The translations under genes and the position numbers were made by a program. This document shows, piece by piece, positions 46,181-59,573 of a DNA stretch of 64,000 bases. This DNA is from Amphiura filiformis (taxonomy: Eukaryota; Echinodermata; Ophiuroidea; Amphilepidida; Amphiuridae), in the NCBI RefSeq assembly GCF_039555335.1, contig NC_092647.1, positions 5,463,608-5,527,607 on the forward strand, in the 5' to 3' direction. The notes under the pieces were generated by a model that saw only the letters and a program-made list of their open reading frames with translations, did not search any database and was not told where the DNA came from. Numbering within the stretch: the first letter of the stretch is position 1; every line of letters begins with the position of its first letter.

Positions 46181-48600
46181 TCAATGAGAGTATAGCACGC
46201 CCCCAATACATCTGGGCGCAAACCAGGCGAAAACGATCCAGTTTAATGAAATGGCGGACGGGTATTCCCATCAGGCACCAGTGATATGTTTTTTCAAAGA
46301 AAGTCTACTAATTTTATATGAAATGAGATTTTGCAGTAGCAAAGTCAAAATTCGGACTTGCTGTCAATAATATGAAGGAAATATGTGACAGAGGCAAGGT
46401 GGGAAATACAAGTAGTATTTAAGTTATAATAACCTTTGATACCCGACCTGACCTTCCATCATGGCGCCATGATTCGTTTTATGTATTTCTATTATGCTCT
46501 CAAGTAAAATAAAATACCAATCTGCGCTGAGCAGACAATGTTACTTGGCTCCCAGCATGAATTATTGATTTTATACGGAGATAAAGAAATGAACAGTGTA
46601 TGTGCATGATGTGCAAGCATACTCCAAATATTTACGGTAAATCTGAATAGTGGTCACATGGTGACATATCATGTGTTCGGGAAATCACGTGGCAACATTT
46701 TAAGATTTCAGGCTTGTTTACTAGTTAATTGCCATTTGTACTCTTTATTATTTATCTTTGTTAATTAACATATATTTTAAATGCTGATAAATCGTGGTTG
46801 GCTGCCCATGATATCTGTTAAATTCAATGTTTTATGAATATAATTCTACCACGCAGAGGGGTTCACGCAGCAGAATTTCACATCACCTGACTTAGCTAGA
46901 TTTCGAAGCTCTGCTCTTCAAATTCATGTAACTTTCAAAGTTTATACATTTAATATATTTAATATGATACTAATTTTTTGTTATAACCAACTGGTACACG
47001 AAATATACTAGCTTATTACCTATACAGAAAGGTGATTATCAGCCTTCACTCAGCAAATTGACATGCCCGACATATGCAGCCATTTTCCGTCTGGGTAACA
47101 TGACTGTCGCCCTCAATACGTCTGGGCGCAAATTTAAATAACAATACGCTATTTACATATCAATGCGGCCTCATGCTAATTAAAGCTGCCCCATCCAGGA
47201 GTTCATCTATGGTATTTGCTACTAAATTCTCTCGTATCACGCTAATTGGTGCGTCGACTGATTTGCATTTTGGAATACAACACAACAGCATAGCGAGACG
47301 AACCACGTGACAATGGTGACGACGGAAAATGCAGTGCGTAAAGTGGCAACACTGTAACATTGCTGACGACGGCAAGATGGCCGCACGCAGTAAGCCAAAT
47401 AAACCCTCAAACCGGGGAGACATCGACCACTTTTAGACCTTTAAAATCACAAAAATATGGGGCAGTTCAACAAATCTCTATATTCACTATAATGTTATGT
47501 AATTGGACATTTACCAAATTCACTGGTAAGGTAAAATAAGCTCGTTAACTAGTGCAAACTTCGGTCTAAATTTGGCTATGCGACACTCAGATATGCGCGC
47601 ACGTGTTGACATGGTTGACCCTGCACATAGCACAAGCGATGCCAGTAACTCGCTGTGCAGTGCACTCATCGCGCATAGCCTAGCACGGGAGTTCCGTCAT
47701 GCCAGGCTTCGCGTGGTAGAGCGGGTAAGAGGTAGGGGTAGTAAAATCAATTTCGCTGCATTATTACAGCCCTTCAGATCATGATACTTCGCAAATATAT
47801 GCACAATAAACCCAACTACTTGTATAAATTATCCGAGAAAAAATGAAAAATATTTAGAGGTTCAAATTAAATTGTGAACATTTAAAACTCACCTAGAACG
47901 GCTTATACCTGCTCAAATCGATCCCGGGAAATTTTGTAGGATAGCTGTGAATGTCAGCTGGACGATAGGCTTGTCATTGGAACCCCTGGACCAATGGACG
48001 AGAAGCGATTTAGCCTCCAACATGACATGTCATTCATGGCCACCATGCTCCGACTCGTAAATAGGTGCCGTAACTGCCGTTTCAACGTGTTGACTACTTT
48101 CACGCACAATTTTGATCTCACCTGGCGGCATTCAACTCGCGATTTATCGCTTAATATACACCAAATAATTTTCTTACTTCACACAAATAACAATAAATAT
48201 GTATTTATTTCGATCGTACAACGATTGAATTGTTTTGTTTATTAATAAAAATTATGTTCGAGTTTGAAAAAAATGAGTACTAAAATTTCCATGACCATTT
48301 ATGCTGCGTGCGTGGCTGACACGGGCGATGATGCTGTTGGCCAATGGTCACATGATCACCTTGGGAAATCCCTACTTTAACGCTGCTGGTAGACATTGTT
48401 TTCCGCTCAGTTTACCTTGATTTTATTTTAAAATACCATTCCGGATATGTAACTCATTTAACACAGTTATACATCCAAAAATATCATTGTACCGATATTT
48501 GCCTGGCTAGTTTGAGTAAATTAAAGAACTACGCAGATTATTTTCCACTCAACTAAAAGCAGCTGGAGAATATTACTTTCGTTTCTATTACTCTGCATTA
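46181..48600. other. CpG-richer stretch without a supported gene
   Basis: A direct repeat of CCAATACATCTGGGCGCAAA (46202) and TCAATACGTCTGGGCGCAAA (47112). A 19-codon frame starts at 47377 in a strong start context (CAAGATGG) and stops at 47434. It reads MAARSKPNKPSNRGDIDHF, in the style of a LINE ORF1 start, but nothing follows it. Splice sites or domains are not evident. Confidence 0.35.
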
Positions 48601-48783
48601 TATAGTCTGTATCGTCTCAAGTTGAGAGCAACGCTATGTTGGATTTCACAGCAGCTTCAAATCGCATGCGCTAACCTAATCGCGCGGGGCGTATACACAC
48701 GCGTAGAAGGACGCACTGATTCGAATCTGCCACTGCGAAATCCAACATAGCGTTAATCTCACCTTGAGACGAGAGCGACTATA
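48601..48783. repeat. foldback MITE with TATAGTC ends
   Basis: The left arm (CGTCTCAAGTTGAGAG, AACGCTATGTTGGATTTC) and its inverse on the right (GAAATCCAACATAGCGTT, CTCACCTTGAGACG) give arms of about 48 bp around a 90-bp core. Confidence 0.8.
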
Positions 48784-49203
48784 GTAGGTATAGCGTTCAA
48801 GATGGTTCCAGGAATACATTTGCATCAAGTATTGGAAGTCTATAATCAAGAGGTTATCTTTCTTTTTTTTCCAATTTTTGGCCAGATATTTGACAGTATT
48901 GCCATGTTTACTATACGAGAACAAATATATTCCATAGGTCCCAAATATGTAATGCACATGAAAAAGGATAATCTACATTGTAACAATGTACCTTCACCTT
49001 CAAATATTATGGGCCCAGGACCTGAAATGTTAAAACACAGGACCGTCCGTTTCTCAGTCAATAAAAGAAGCTGCTCTGAATTGAATTGGTACACTGATAA
49101 CACTTGTGTATATAACTAAACAACCTTTCTTCATCAATCTTGACACATGCATAGAAGTCCATAGCTCAAACAGTATGGGCCACGGGGCCCAAAATGTAAA
49201 AAC

Positions 49204-49255
49204 AAAGCAGCTTCAGGGATATGAGTTTGTACACTAATAGCCCTGAAGCTGCTTT
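49204..49255. repeat. perfect 15-bp hairpin
   Basis: AAAGCAGCTTCAGGG and CCCTGAAGCTGCTTT flank a 22-base loop. It lies in a zone of loose direct repeats (ATGGGCC and TTTCTCAGYMAATAAAAG phrases at 48980-49380). Confidence 0.75.
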
Positions 49256-49764
49256 ATATATGATACAGTGGCAGGGTACATGAACCCCAATATGTTAAAG
49301 AATTATTACGGGCCACCCCCCATCCTAAAACAATGGGCAGGTCGTTTCTCAGCAAATAAAAGCTGATGGCCTTGAACTTGCTAGATCAGCTTCACGTCTC
49401 TGAGTTGGTAATCTCACATATCATAGCTTTTAATATTATAGTTGTTGTAAATGTGCTGGTACCATACGATGACGAGCATTTTAAAACAAATTATAATATA
49501 CAATAAAAAAGTCACTTTAAATATTAATTTTGTCATTCAAAAGAACAGGTGTTTATTTTATCGCAGTGTTGTGAAATTTGTGTAAAATTAATATTATCAA
49601 TTCACAACAGTATCGACAATGACTCAGACAATTGCAAAAATCTACTATTTTAATTTCCCGTTGTTTGTTTATTGGTCGTTGTATTTTCCTGGTCCCCGAT
49701 ATTCAGAAGTAAATATAAGTATTTTCTGTTCCCCATATGGTCATTAAAAACATTGTTGAACCAA

Positions 49765-49993
49765 TATTACTTCACTGAAATTTCAGTGATTCAAGACAAG
49801 TGGTTCAGTATATTAAGAAATGAGGTACATTCTAGCGGTACCTCTTTTCTTATCATAAATAACGTATCGCTTGTCTTAAGTAACTGGATTCCTTGCCCCT
49901 ATAATATACATAACTTTTGATACCAGTGTGTTATTATTTTGTGAGAAAATGCAAAATAATCACAAATTTATCAAGGGTGTTGTACCACCTTAA
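49765..49993. repeat. TTAA-type foldback MITE, copy 3 (left end missing)
   Basis: The right terminus GGGTGTTGTACCACCTTAA and subterminal ATTCCTTGCCCCTATAATAT are present. The internal GAGGTACATTCTAGCGGTACC block matches the copy at 53281. The expected left terminus is not found. Confidence 0.7.
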
Positions 49994-50065
49994 TGATTAA
50001 AAAGCAAAATATGCACATCGATTATTTCAGTAATCTACTATATCTAATACCTGATCATATGATAT

Positions 50066-50644
50066 GTGACTGGACGCGGCGAATCAGCCGTAAAGTCGGC
50101 CCCGGTCAATTTTGTTTTATTTCGTGTTTAGAAAATATACATCATTAAGCTTTAAAATGGTATATCATTTGACTTCAAACGATATCCAGAAGCAGGGTTA
50201 TGGTTTGTTGAACTCTGTTCCTTCGACAAAATTGTATTTTTTATCGGTTATACAAGTGTCTCTTTTTCTACATTTCTGGTAATAAATATCCAACAGTCAT
50301 AATTGGCGGTCATTTCAAATAATACCCAAGTCAACGAGGTTCAGAAATATCCTCTCATTGTTCATTGTTGATTATACATACCCAGACAAAATACAATGCT
50401 TTGTTATCTACCACTTGAACAGGATTTAGCCAAAGCAAACAAAGACAAGAACTATTCTATAGAAATAGGTAGAAGCTTATTATCCTCTTCAGCAGTAGTA
50501 TTATTGATTGATTTAAACAGCGTTTGATAAGATACTTGTCGCAACGAATTGATACACCTATGAATACGACCTTCACATACATTTGACACTTTAACTCAAA
50601 ATACAATTTGCCGAGTTTACGGCTGATTCGCCGCGTCCACTCAC
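50066..50644. repeat. MITE with GTGASTGGACGCGGCGAATC ends
   Basis: GTGACTGGACGCGGCGAATC at the left mirrors GATTCGCCGCGTCCACTCAC at the right, continuing through AGCCGTAAA, so the terminal repeats are about 28 bp. ATAT lies on both flanks. Confidence 0.8.
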
Positions 50645-51513
50645 ATATATGTACCAGTTATAAGTGTTTGTTTCTACATAGATATCCTACTATGTTTATG
50701 TAAGTGGCCTTGGAGCTATCGAGAGTCATCATCACAACCCTACAAGTTTCTTGGTAAGCTAATGATGGAAGGAATATATTGAGAAGGGTAGGTGCTAATT
50801 TGAGGGTCACTCAGGTAATGTGATTTGACGCAATACCATACAATGGTACTGATTATCCACTTCCTAGTTTCTAAGTTTGTTAGGAAGCACATCCATCAGT
50901 TACCCTCTCCTCACCCCTCACCCTCCAAAAACACCCAAAACATCTAGGCAGAAATCATTAATATCATCTCATAATCATCTAGGTCCGATTCTAATATTTT
51001 GTTAAATTTGCCCCTTTTTACGCAGGCGGGGATGCTATGAAAACATATTGGTTGGAGAAGTCATATGCTAGTTGGTGGGCCATGAGAGGCACCCCTTTTG
51101 CGACAGGTAGGATAGCGATATCTTATATTTCTGGCAACCCTTTTTGATTAACTACCTTGCCAAAACTCTAAACAATCCGTATTTTTATAGCATTGAGGCT
51201 TAGTAGAATTGCAGATAAATTTTTGAGGACTTTTCAGTTGGATATTTCTGCCATTCTCCCCTTTTTGATAGCCACCTTGCCAAAACTCAAGACGATACTA
51301 AGTATTGTTTTTAGCACAGGGGTTGTTATAATTGCACACTTACCTTGTTTGTGATGACAACTTCACCCTTTTGACTAGTTCCTGGCCGAAACTAAACAAT
51401 TAAATTGTATTCTAAAATAAATACAATAAAACACCTCAATTAGATATTGCTTTTAGAAACGTTATTGAGTATTTTGTACAGGTAGATGAGAACACCACAT
51501 TATTGATGAGTTT

Positions 51514-51982
51514 ACCAGTGTACTTCGGTTATATTTATAAATGCGCTTTTATAAATACGCACGTGACCACCTCCGCGCTACCATAACAGCTTATAGACAG
51601 TAAGTCTCGGAGTGACCTTTCTACATAGCGAGTGTTCTTCCTATACTCGTACATTTTAATGCAAAGGCGAAACAACATGAGACTGCTGTGCAACAAAATT
51701 GTACATTTTGTTCAACTTTGTGATTATATTGTAAACGTTTCCGTCGTTGAATATTTTTTTCGTCATCAAATACTTTCAAAATGTTGTTTTTGATAACATA
51801 TTACAAATTCGGAATTTGCCATATGTGTAATAAATTTGCAATTCAATTAATACGTAAACTTGATGATATTTATCTACTGTATAGTGGTCAATGCATGAGG
51901 ATTTTGTCTTGGTATGTCGTGCCTATGGATCACGTGCGTATTTTATAAAAGCGCATAATAAATATAACCGAGGTACACTGGT
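51514..51982. repeat. foldback MITE, about 55-bp terminal inverted repeats
   Basis: ACCAGTGTACTTCGGTTATA at the left mirrors TATAACCGAGGTACACTGGT at the right. The pairing continues through GCGCTTTTATAAA and ACGCACGTGA. It is missing at the matching place in unit 2 (ATTGATGAGTTACAGTATAG near 56078), so it inserted after the duplication. Confidence 0.85.
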
Positions 51983-53280
51983 CACTTACAATGTATAGTT
52001 CCACCTACATTCCACCCTTGTCCTATCACCCACTTGCAATCCGAAATAATTAATAGAAAAACCCTGTATACCCGTTATCCTGTTGACCTTGTTGTGTATA
52101 GTACTTTGATAAGTTGCAAAACATTGCGAAAAATCACTTTTCCTGTGTAGGAGTGATGACTTAGCACTTTCCTTAGTACATTCAGTTGTTTTTATAAAGC
52201 ATTGCTGGTTGGGCAGATTGGACTCATTTGACTTTGAGGAAAATAAAGAATATTATAATCTTCTAGACATTGAATTATGTATAATCATTCACTTGATACA
52301 AAACTATCCATTCACTTAAAAACATTTCTTAAAGACACTAAAACTAAATTTAAAAGTTTTGTGCTGCGCACTTTACTGTGCTGCATTATACAAACATGCA
52401 AATGATACCATTATACAAGGTGTCCCCAAAAAGCGAGCACGACAAATGTAATAAGATATGATCTCGAAAGTAAAATGGTTGTGGGACAAATTTTGCAATT
52501 TTCGTGTGGATGCAGGCTAACTAGCTACGTGCGTCCATCCGAAGATCAATATTTCTATTTTTACAAATATCAGAATATTGTTGTAACAAGTAAAACATGT
52601 ATTGTAGAGGGAATTTCCGAGAATGACATTCAAATTTAGGAAAAAACAATACCTCTATAGGGTTTTTTAATGCCAGTGCCATTAGTTTGCTAAAAATAGA
52701 GCATCGAAGAAGATCGAAGAATGAAGATAAATTGTTGTTCAAATTTTAAAATACATGTACTGTACCATCGTTATGTTTTGACTCACTTCATGTTCAAGAA
52801 ACGGTCCCGTTGCTATTCAATCATTCAATAACGGTAAATCTCACTCAACCTTAGTGAGTGACTCAAGTTGCTAGTAACAGGTTCAACAAAAAACCGTAAG
52901 AGTAGCTTTTGCCATAGGATAAGCTTAAAAGAATATCAGTAAATGGCGTCATTACAAGAATCCAAATTGCAACCTAAAGCACTTTGCTTAGAGTGTAGGA
53001 TTTATTTCATTGTCATCAAAAATTAAACAGAAAAAATCACTACACTGTTTATATATGTTTGTCACAGTTTGGGTTTTGTTATTAGAATTTCACTGATACA
53101 TGAATTTCTTTTTTTAATATACCTCCAAACATCGTATATAAGCCGTAAAAACAGATTTACTGAAACATTTCATTAATTTGTTTTTTTGAGGAAAACTAAA
53201 AAAGCGTATTTTAAAACAGCCAAAAATATAATCAAATGACGACTTGATAGCTGCAAACTTGCCACTGACATTATTTTACT

Positions 53281-53620
53281 TTAAGGTGGTACTACACCCC
53301 TTGATAAATTTGTGACTATTTTTGCATTTTTCTCAAAAATTAATAACACACTGGTAACCAAAGTTATGTGTAATTATTATAGGGACAGGGAACCTACTTA
53401 CTACACTGGAATTAGAGTGACTCAAGACAAGCTGTACGTTATTTATGATAAGAAAAGAAGTGCCGCTAGAATGTACCTCATTTCTTAACATATATCTTGA
53501 ATCACTGAAATTTCATTAAGTAATTGGATTCCTTGCCCCTATAATATACATATCTTTTGTTACCAGTGTATAGCTATTTTTGAGAAAAATGCAAAATTCA
53601 GAGGGTGTTGTCCCAACTAA
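53281..53620. repeat. TTAA-type foldback MITE, copy 4
   Basis: It runs TTAAGGTGGTACTACACCCC to a decayed GGGTGTTGTCCCAACTAA. It lies between the two copies of a 200-bp block in unit 1. Confidence 0.8.
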
Positions 53621-54669
53621 AAACAAAACAAATATTCTGCAAACAAAGAAAATATTTTGCCAACACGAATTTCCGTTTGTTACAGTTTGCGTTTTGTTAT
53701 TAGAATTTCACCGGACATTTGATATAGATTTAGTTTAAATATGCGTCCAAACATATGTCAGCCGTAAAAAGTACAGAATTACCAAAACTTTTCACTGATT
53801 TGTAGATTTTAGAGGTTTAATTAAAAAACGCCCAGCCAAATCTATAATACGTCTACATCTATAAAATACTCAATAATGTTGCAATAAGCAAACGATGTAA
53901 ACGATGACTTACTGGCAGTAATGTTGCTACCAATTTGCTGTTTTTGCGGGCTGCTAACAAACTGGAAAAGTTGGTTTAAAAACAGACATATTCTGTAAAT
54001 AAATCATGTCATCCTAGCAATGTACTCCTAAACGCCAGTGGCGTGTTTTTTAACAGATTTAATTTTAACATTGTATACATACCCTTAGTCTGATTTGGTG
54101 GTCACCCTAATGCTTAAATATCACTTCACAGACTATCCATTTATTTCTTTGCTTATTTCATGCATGTTGGTAGTATACACATAGCGATTCTTTCTCACAT
54201 GGGATGAAATTTCCATTCATTCAAGTATTATAAAGGATCATCGGGCAATTTTGAATTTGTTCACTGCCTAAGGAAAAATGAATATATGTGATTTGTATTT
54301 ACATGTCATTCTCGTGGTAGTAATATGACTCCAATTAACCTTTTATTTTATTTTTGTACTCTACTTGTATGAAGAGCAATTCACAATGTATACTGACTAT
54401 GGAATATGCTATCATATATTATGTATCATGCATAACATGTGACATGTTTCGTACTGTGTATGGCCATTGTGCCCATCGCGTGTTGGATCAAGATGGAAAA
54501 CGTAACCTCTAAGTTTCTAAAAACCTTACAGCATATAAATTCTGTTCCAATGTGGCCCTTTAAGTTGATTAATAAGTCAACTTTAAATGACAGCCTTGAC
54601 AATATATGTATAGCCTTATATCTTGGTGTAGATTATTCATCCAGTAGTTCAAAACATTAGTTTGTAAAT

Positions 54670-55235
54670 TAAATCTAATACTGGAACTAATTTGCAACTC
54701 ACTTTGCTACGTTGCGTCCGAAAACTATCGTTTTCTTCTTCAAGGAGTAAAAAAGGAGACCTGCTCTCAATATAGTGGAGACCAGCTCTGATCATAAAAA
54801 GAAGAAGATAAAAAGCTGCATTGACTAAAACATTGATTAAGCAGCAGAAAATAAAAGAAATCTAAATAACAGAAGAGCCTAGAGTGGATTATGACAGGTG
54901 TGAAAAAACATAACAGCAGGCAAAGTATGGAGAGCCAAATGGGACAAAAGACTGGGGAAAGGCACAAAAAACATATGGTAGGCCAAGCAGGTCACAAAGG
55001 GGGAAAATCGACATGGTAAGGGAAAATTGAAAATAACCAAAATCTAATGAAAAGGAGGACCACTGACCCCACAACCCGGCACACGGAACAACATAGCCCG
55101 CCTAGGTGGGACAGCCAAGCGGTACCAACGTCTATGTGCGTTGGCTCCCGCTCCCAGACCATGAAGACGGCATGCCAGGAGTGACGAGGTGGTCCGATTT
55201 TGAACAAAAAAGTGAAGTGAAAAAGGTAATGACTG
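54670..55235 (-). mobile_element. possible Penelope-like 3' end and flanking insert
   Basis: On the minus strand, a GAAAAC/GTTTTC hairpin, GCAACGTAGC and TTAGTTCCAGTATTAGATTT repeat the terminal sequence seen at 36850-36917. The remaining DNA up to about 55235 has no counterpart in unit 2 and shows no protein I recognise, so it may be another inserted piece. Confidence 0.4.
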
Positions 55236-55799
55236 GCAACATTAGATTCCGTTTTCCCGCCATGGTCAAGTATTGAGCGTAAACATCACATTTCGTATGA
55301 ATAAAAATGCGATATTTTATGTTTTGGCAATCTTGCAATCTTGTGGCGCTATGATCTTATTTATTAGCTGAATGCCTTAGGCTAGCGAAGTAAATTTGGT
55401 AAACACAAACACAACTTAATGTCCCTGGAGACAACATTGAAATGTCTTACCAAGTAGAGGCACTAAACCGCCAACCCCGAAATTACAGTCTTAATTTGTA
55501 GGAAATTTTAGGAAACCAGTTTACAGATTGATTTTTGTTTGTTTTGAATTCGGTGCATTTATACACAGGGTGTTGTAATTTAGCTGCGAGGAGCAGATGT
55601 TTTGGGTTCTATGAAAATGACATTAATACCATGCCAATTACTTTGTCACAAAAGCAGCCAAACGTATCAATCTACGCGCATGCACTCTGTTCAAAACAAC
55701 AGCATAAAATATATCTATAAAAACACTACACTTTAAACTTTCCTCTTTTTACTTAACAATCTTGTAAAAATTCAATACGATATAAAGTATTTTTTTGTA

Positions 55800-58700
55800 T
55801 CGGGGAATTTCAAGTTCATCATGTTTTGATGACTTTTATGTTGAATATTTCTGGTAACTTCACCCTTTTGTTATTTGGTTAGTCAAATTACTGAAACACA
55901 ATACGTTAAATATTTTGTTAGCGTAGGGGTTCGTTAGAATTGCAAACTCAACCTGTTTGCGATTACCTTTTGTTAACGAATATCTCTGGTAACTTCTTCC
56001 TTTTTTGACTAGTGCCCTTGCCGAAAATAAATAATTTAATTATATTCTAAAAATAATACAATAGAAAACCACATTATTGATGAGTTACAGTATAGTTCCT
56101 TCTTAACCCTTGCCACATCCTCCTCTAATAATCCAAAATAAATTAATAGAAAAACCCTATACCCGTGATCCTGTGTACCTTGTTGTGTAGTACGAGCGTA
56201 CTTTTATTTATTTATTTATTTTACTTTGTTCAGTTTCAAACCATTGCGAAAAGTTCCTTGTTGTATGAGTGATGATTGTAACTTTCTTTAGAAAAGTAAG
56301 TATTACTGGAACCATTTCTTTATCATTACTGGTTGCAGATTGGACTCATTTACTTTCCGGAAACTACTTGTCTTCTAGACATTGAATCATGTATAAACAT
56401 ATACGTGATACATATTTCAACTTCCTTGCTAAGTGATCCATTACTCTCTGTTATTTTCCATAATGTTAAGGGGGTACTACACCCCTCGATAAATTTGTGT
56501 CTATTTTTGCATTTTTCTCATAAACTAATAACACAGTTGTAACAACAGTTATGTATATTATAGAGGCAAGGAAACAAATTACTACACTAGAATTTCAGTG
56601 ACCCAAAACGGTTCGTTATTTATGATATTAAGAAATAAGGTACCGCTAGGATGTACCTCATTTCCTATCATATATACTGAACCGCTTTCAGTGGGGTAAT
56701 TGGATCCCTTGCCCCAATAATATACATAACTTTTGTTACCAGTGTGTTATTATTTTTTTAGATAAATGTAAAAATAGTCACAAATTTACCACATTGGTGT
56801 AGTACCCCCTCAATGAGACGAAAACGATTACCATTATCAGGTGTTTGTGATATCAAATGAGCCATTTGGCCCAATATCACTCAAATTTTGCATCATTTTT
56901 GTCAATATTAATAAATATTTAAGTTTAATGACATGTTAGCTGGATGTTGTGTGATTTCAAACGGATGCATATAATGCAGTTGAAAAAACATCAATAGTCT
57001 TTTGCAGGATATTAATTCGATATAATGGTTATATTCTACATTGTACAAACACGTAAATGATAGTCAGATAAGTCAAAAATGCGGATTTGGCTGGGTAGAG
57101 GTATATACCAAATGCACGATCCCGCCTGTAGTCATAAAGAGATATGTTTGAAGAAGCGATACCGATATTATAAAACGGAAAAGAAAGAGGACGAGAGTTA
57201 AGAAAATAAATACAAATGGAAAAGACGATAACAGAAGCCATGATGACTTAAAAATCATTTGACAATTGAATAATTAGGGATTAACAACTGCCGGATTTGG
57301 GGAGAAACTTTAATAAGGACGAATTCTATAAAACACATACATTTATAGCTTTAGGGTTTTTTTCATATCTGTTGCGTTCGTTTGTTCTAAATTTATATAG
57401 ACGAAAGACCCATTATAGCATCCATGTAAATCAATTGTTGTTCAAAATTTATAAAGCATGCCATCGTTTTATTTTTATGTTAAACTAACGGCCCATGGTT
57501 TGCGAGTAAAGTTGTTGTAACAGGTTCAGAAAAAAGGGTATGTGTGTAGCGTTTGCCATAGGATAAGCTTGAAAGAATATCATCAGTTACTGTCGTCATT
57601 ACCAAAATCCAAATTGCAACCCAAAGCACTTTGCTTAGAGTGTAAGATTTGTTTAGCACTACACTGTTTAAAAAGTCTGTTTGTTACAGCTTGCGTTTTG
57701 TTATTGGAAGTTTACTGACATTTTATATGAATTAAGTTTTAAATGTGCATCTAAAACTATATCAGCCGTAAAAACTACAGATTTACCGAAACTTTCTATT
57801 AATGTGTAGTTTTCAAAGGTATTACTTAAACAAATCCGCCAAATCTGTAGCAAAACTGCGACTTGCTGGTAGCAACGTTGCCTTGTCAGCAATATTTGAG
57901 GACATTTCCGTATGTTTGAACTGATGTCATCCCGTTTTATAAACAAAACAAATAATTATTTTTAAAAAAGAAAAAAAACAAAAAAAACCCCACATAAATC
58001 GTCTGCCAAAAAAAAGTCTGCGATAATTTTTTAGATAGACAAATTAGGTAAAGAACATAGAAATATTAGCAACCTAGCTGCCAGCGGCCCCGTTTTTCAG
58101 CAGATTTTATTTTTTTTACCAGTGTATATTCTCTTGTTTGATTCTAATTCTAATTCTATGTCCACCGGAATTCTTATAAATGCCACATCACAAAGTGTAC
58201 ATATATATTTTTTCATGCATGTTGCTAGTATCATCATAGCGAACCCTTCTCACATGGGATAAAATTTCCATTTATTCAAGTATTATAAAGGATTATCAGG
58301 CAATTTTGAATTTGTTCACTGCCTGAGGGAAAATGAATATATGTGATTTTTATTTACATGTCATTCTCTACGTTGTAATGTGACTTCAATTAACCTTCTA
58401 TTTATTGTTCTATTACTGAGTGCTGTATTTATATCACAGAAGAGCATTTAAGAAACATATTACAAAAAATGTTATCGTAATACATTTGCCAGAAGTTACA
58501 GAGTGCTTGGTCATTATTCAAATCAGTTGTTAAGTAAGAAATAACATTAGCCTTGTGCAATAAGAAAGGGCATCCTCTGAATTTCCAACCTCTCCAGAAA
58601 TTTCACTCAAACATAATTCAGTTCTCATTTCATTTGAGGTAAATATAAAAAAAAATTCTTTTATGTGAAATAAATTCCCTGAGACCCTTTTACAGCTTGA

Positions 58701-59430
58701 TTTTGAATTTTTCCGGAGCAGTTCCGAGAGATTTTATAATTGAGCTATGAGGAGCATTAGTTTGGTTTTAACATTCGCATTCGAAATTGGAAAACATTAA
58801 AAACAATATACACTTGCAGAATGTTTCTTAATTACGTGTATTTAGTGAAGGGTATGTCAGCTGCTGTCAGTGCTTTTGAATCGGTATAATTCTTTCTTTT
58901 CTGGCGTATAAAATAAAATCTTTTTTCATATGGGCAACATTACATTTTCCCCGTCATGGTCAGGTATTGCAGCGTAAACAGCGCATAAATTTTCTACCCG
59001 GTAACGAATTTCTCGTATGAATAAAAATGCGATATTTTATGTTTTGGCAATCTTGCAATCTTGTGGCGCTATGATCTTATTTATTAGCTGAATGCCTTAG
59101 GCTAGCGAAGTAAATTTGGTAAGCACAAATACAACTTAATGTCCCTGGAGACAACATTGAAATGTCTTACCAAGTAGAGGCACTAAACCGCCAACCCTGA
59201 AATTTGATTTGAAGGAAATTTTATGAAACCAGTTTAAAGATTGATTTTTTGTTTGTTTTGAATTCGCTGCAGATATACGTAGAGATTTTGTAATTCAGCT
59301 GTGAGGAGCAGCTGTTTTGGGTTCTATGCAAATGACATTGATAATGTACCAAGAAAATTAGCCTGTTACAAAAACAACCAAATTCACCAATCAACACACT
59401 CAAAACAACAACACAAAACACATCAATAAA
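55800..59430 (+). repeat. tandem segmental duplication, unit 2
   Basis: Counterpart of 51110-55730. The shared end zone (GGCGCTATGATCTTATTTAT to TCTATGMAAATGACATT) is the best conserved part. It lacks the MITE at 51514 and the insert at 54670 but has its own MITE at 56466. No gene. Confidence 0.8.
56466..56813. repeat. TTAA-type foldback MITE, copy 5
   Basis: It runs TTAAGGGGGTACTACACCCC to GGTGTAGTACCCCCTCAA, 348 bp. Internal TTCCTTGCCCC and AGTGTGTTATTATTTTTT segments are family-typical. It is at a different site from the copy in unit 1. Confidence 0.85.
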
Positions 59431-59542
59431 AAGCCTGCGCTGATATGAACACTATCACCTTCGCAAACTAGCACATCCCCACGGTCAAAATTTCACTATA
59501 GAGTTGATCATTCTTTTTGATGTAAAAAAAAATATAAATTTC

Positions 59543-59573
59543 ACCACACCACACCACACCACACCACATCCCT
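59543..59573. repeat. CACAC simple repeat
   Basis: Five-base ACCAC units, followed by a C/A-rich stretch and a G run (59632-59638). Confidence 0.8.

Larger units (their letters stand above)
51110..55730 (+). repeat. tandem segmental duplication, unit 1 (about 4 kb)
   Basis: Direct matches to 55800-59430 in order: ACCACATTATTGATGAG, ATTAATAGAAAAACCCT, TAGACATTGAATYATGTATA, CTTTGCTTAGAGTGTA, TTTGAATTTGTTCACTGCCT, TTGGCAATCTTGCAATCTTG and AGGCACTAAACCGCC. It also holds an internal repeat of a roughly 200-bp block (53037-53240 and 53655-53850). No gene. Confidence 0.8.
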
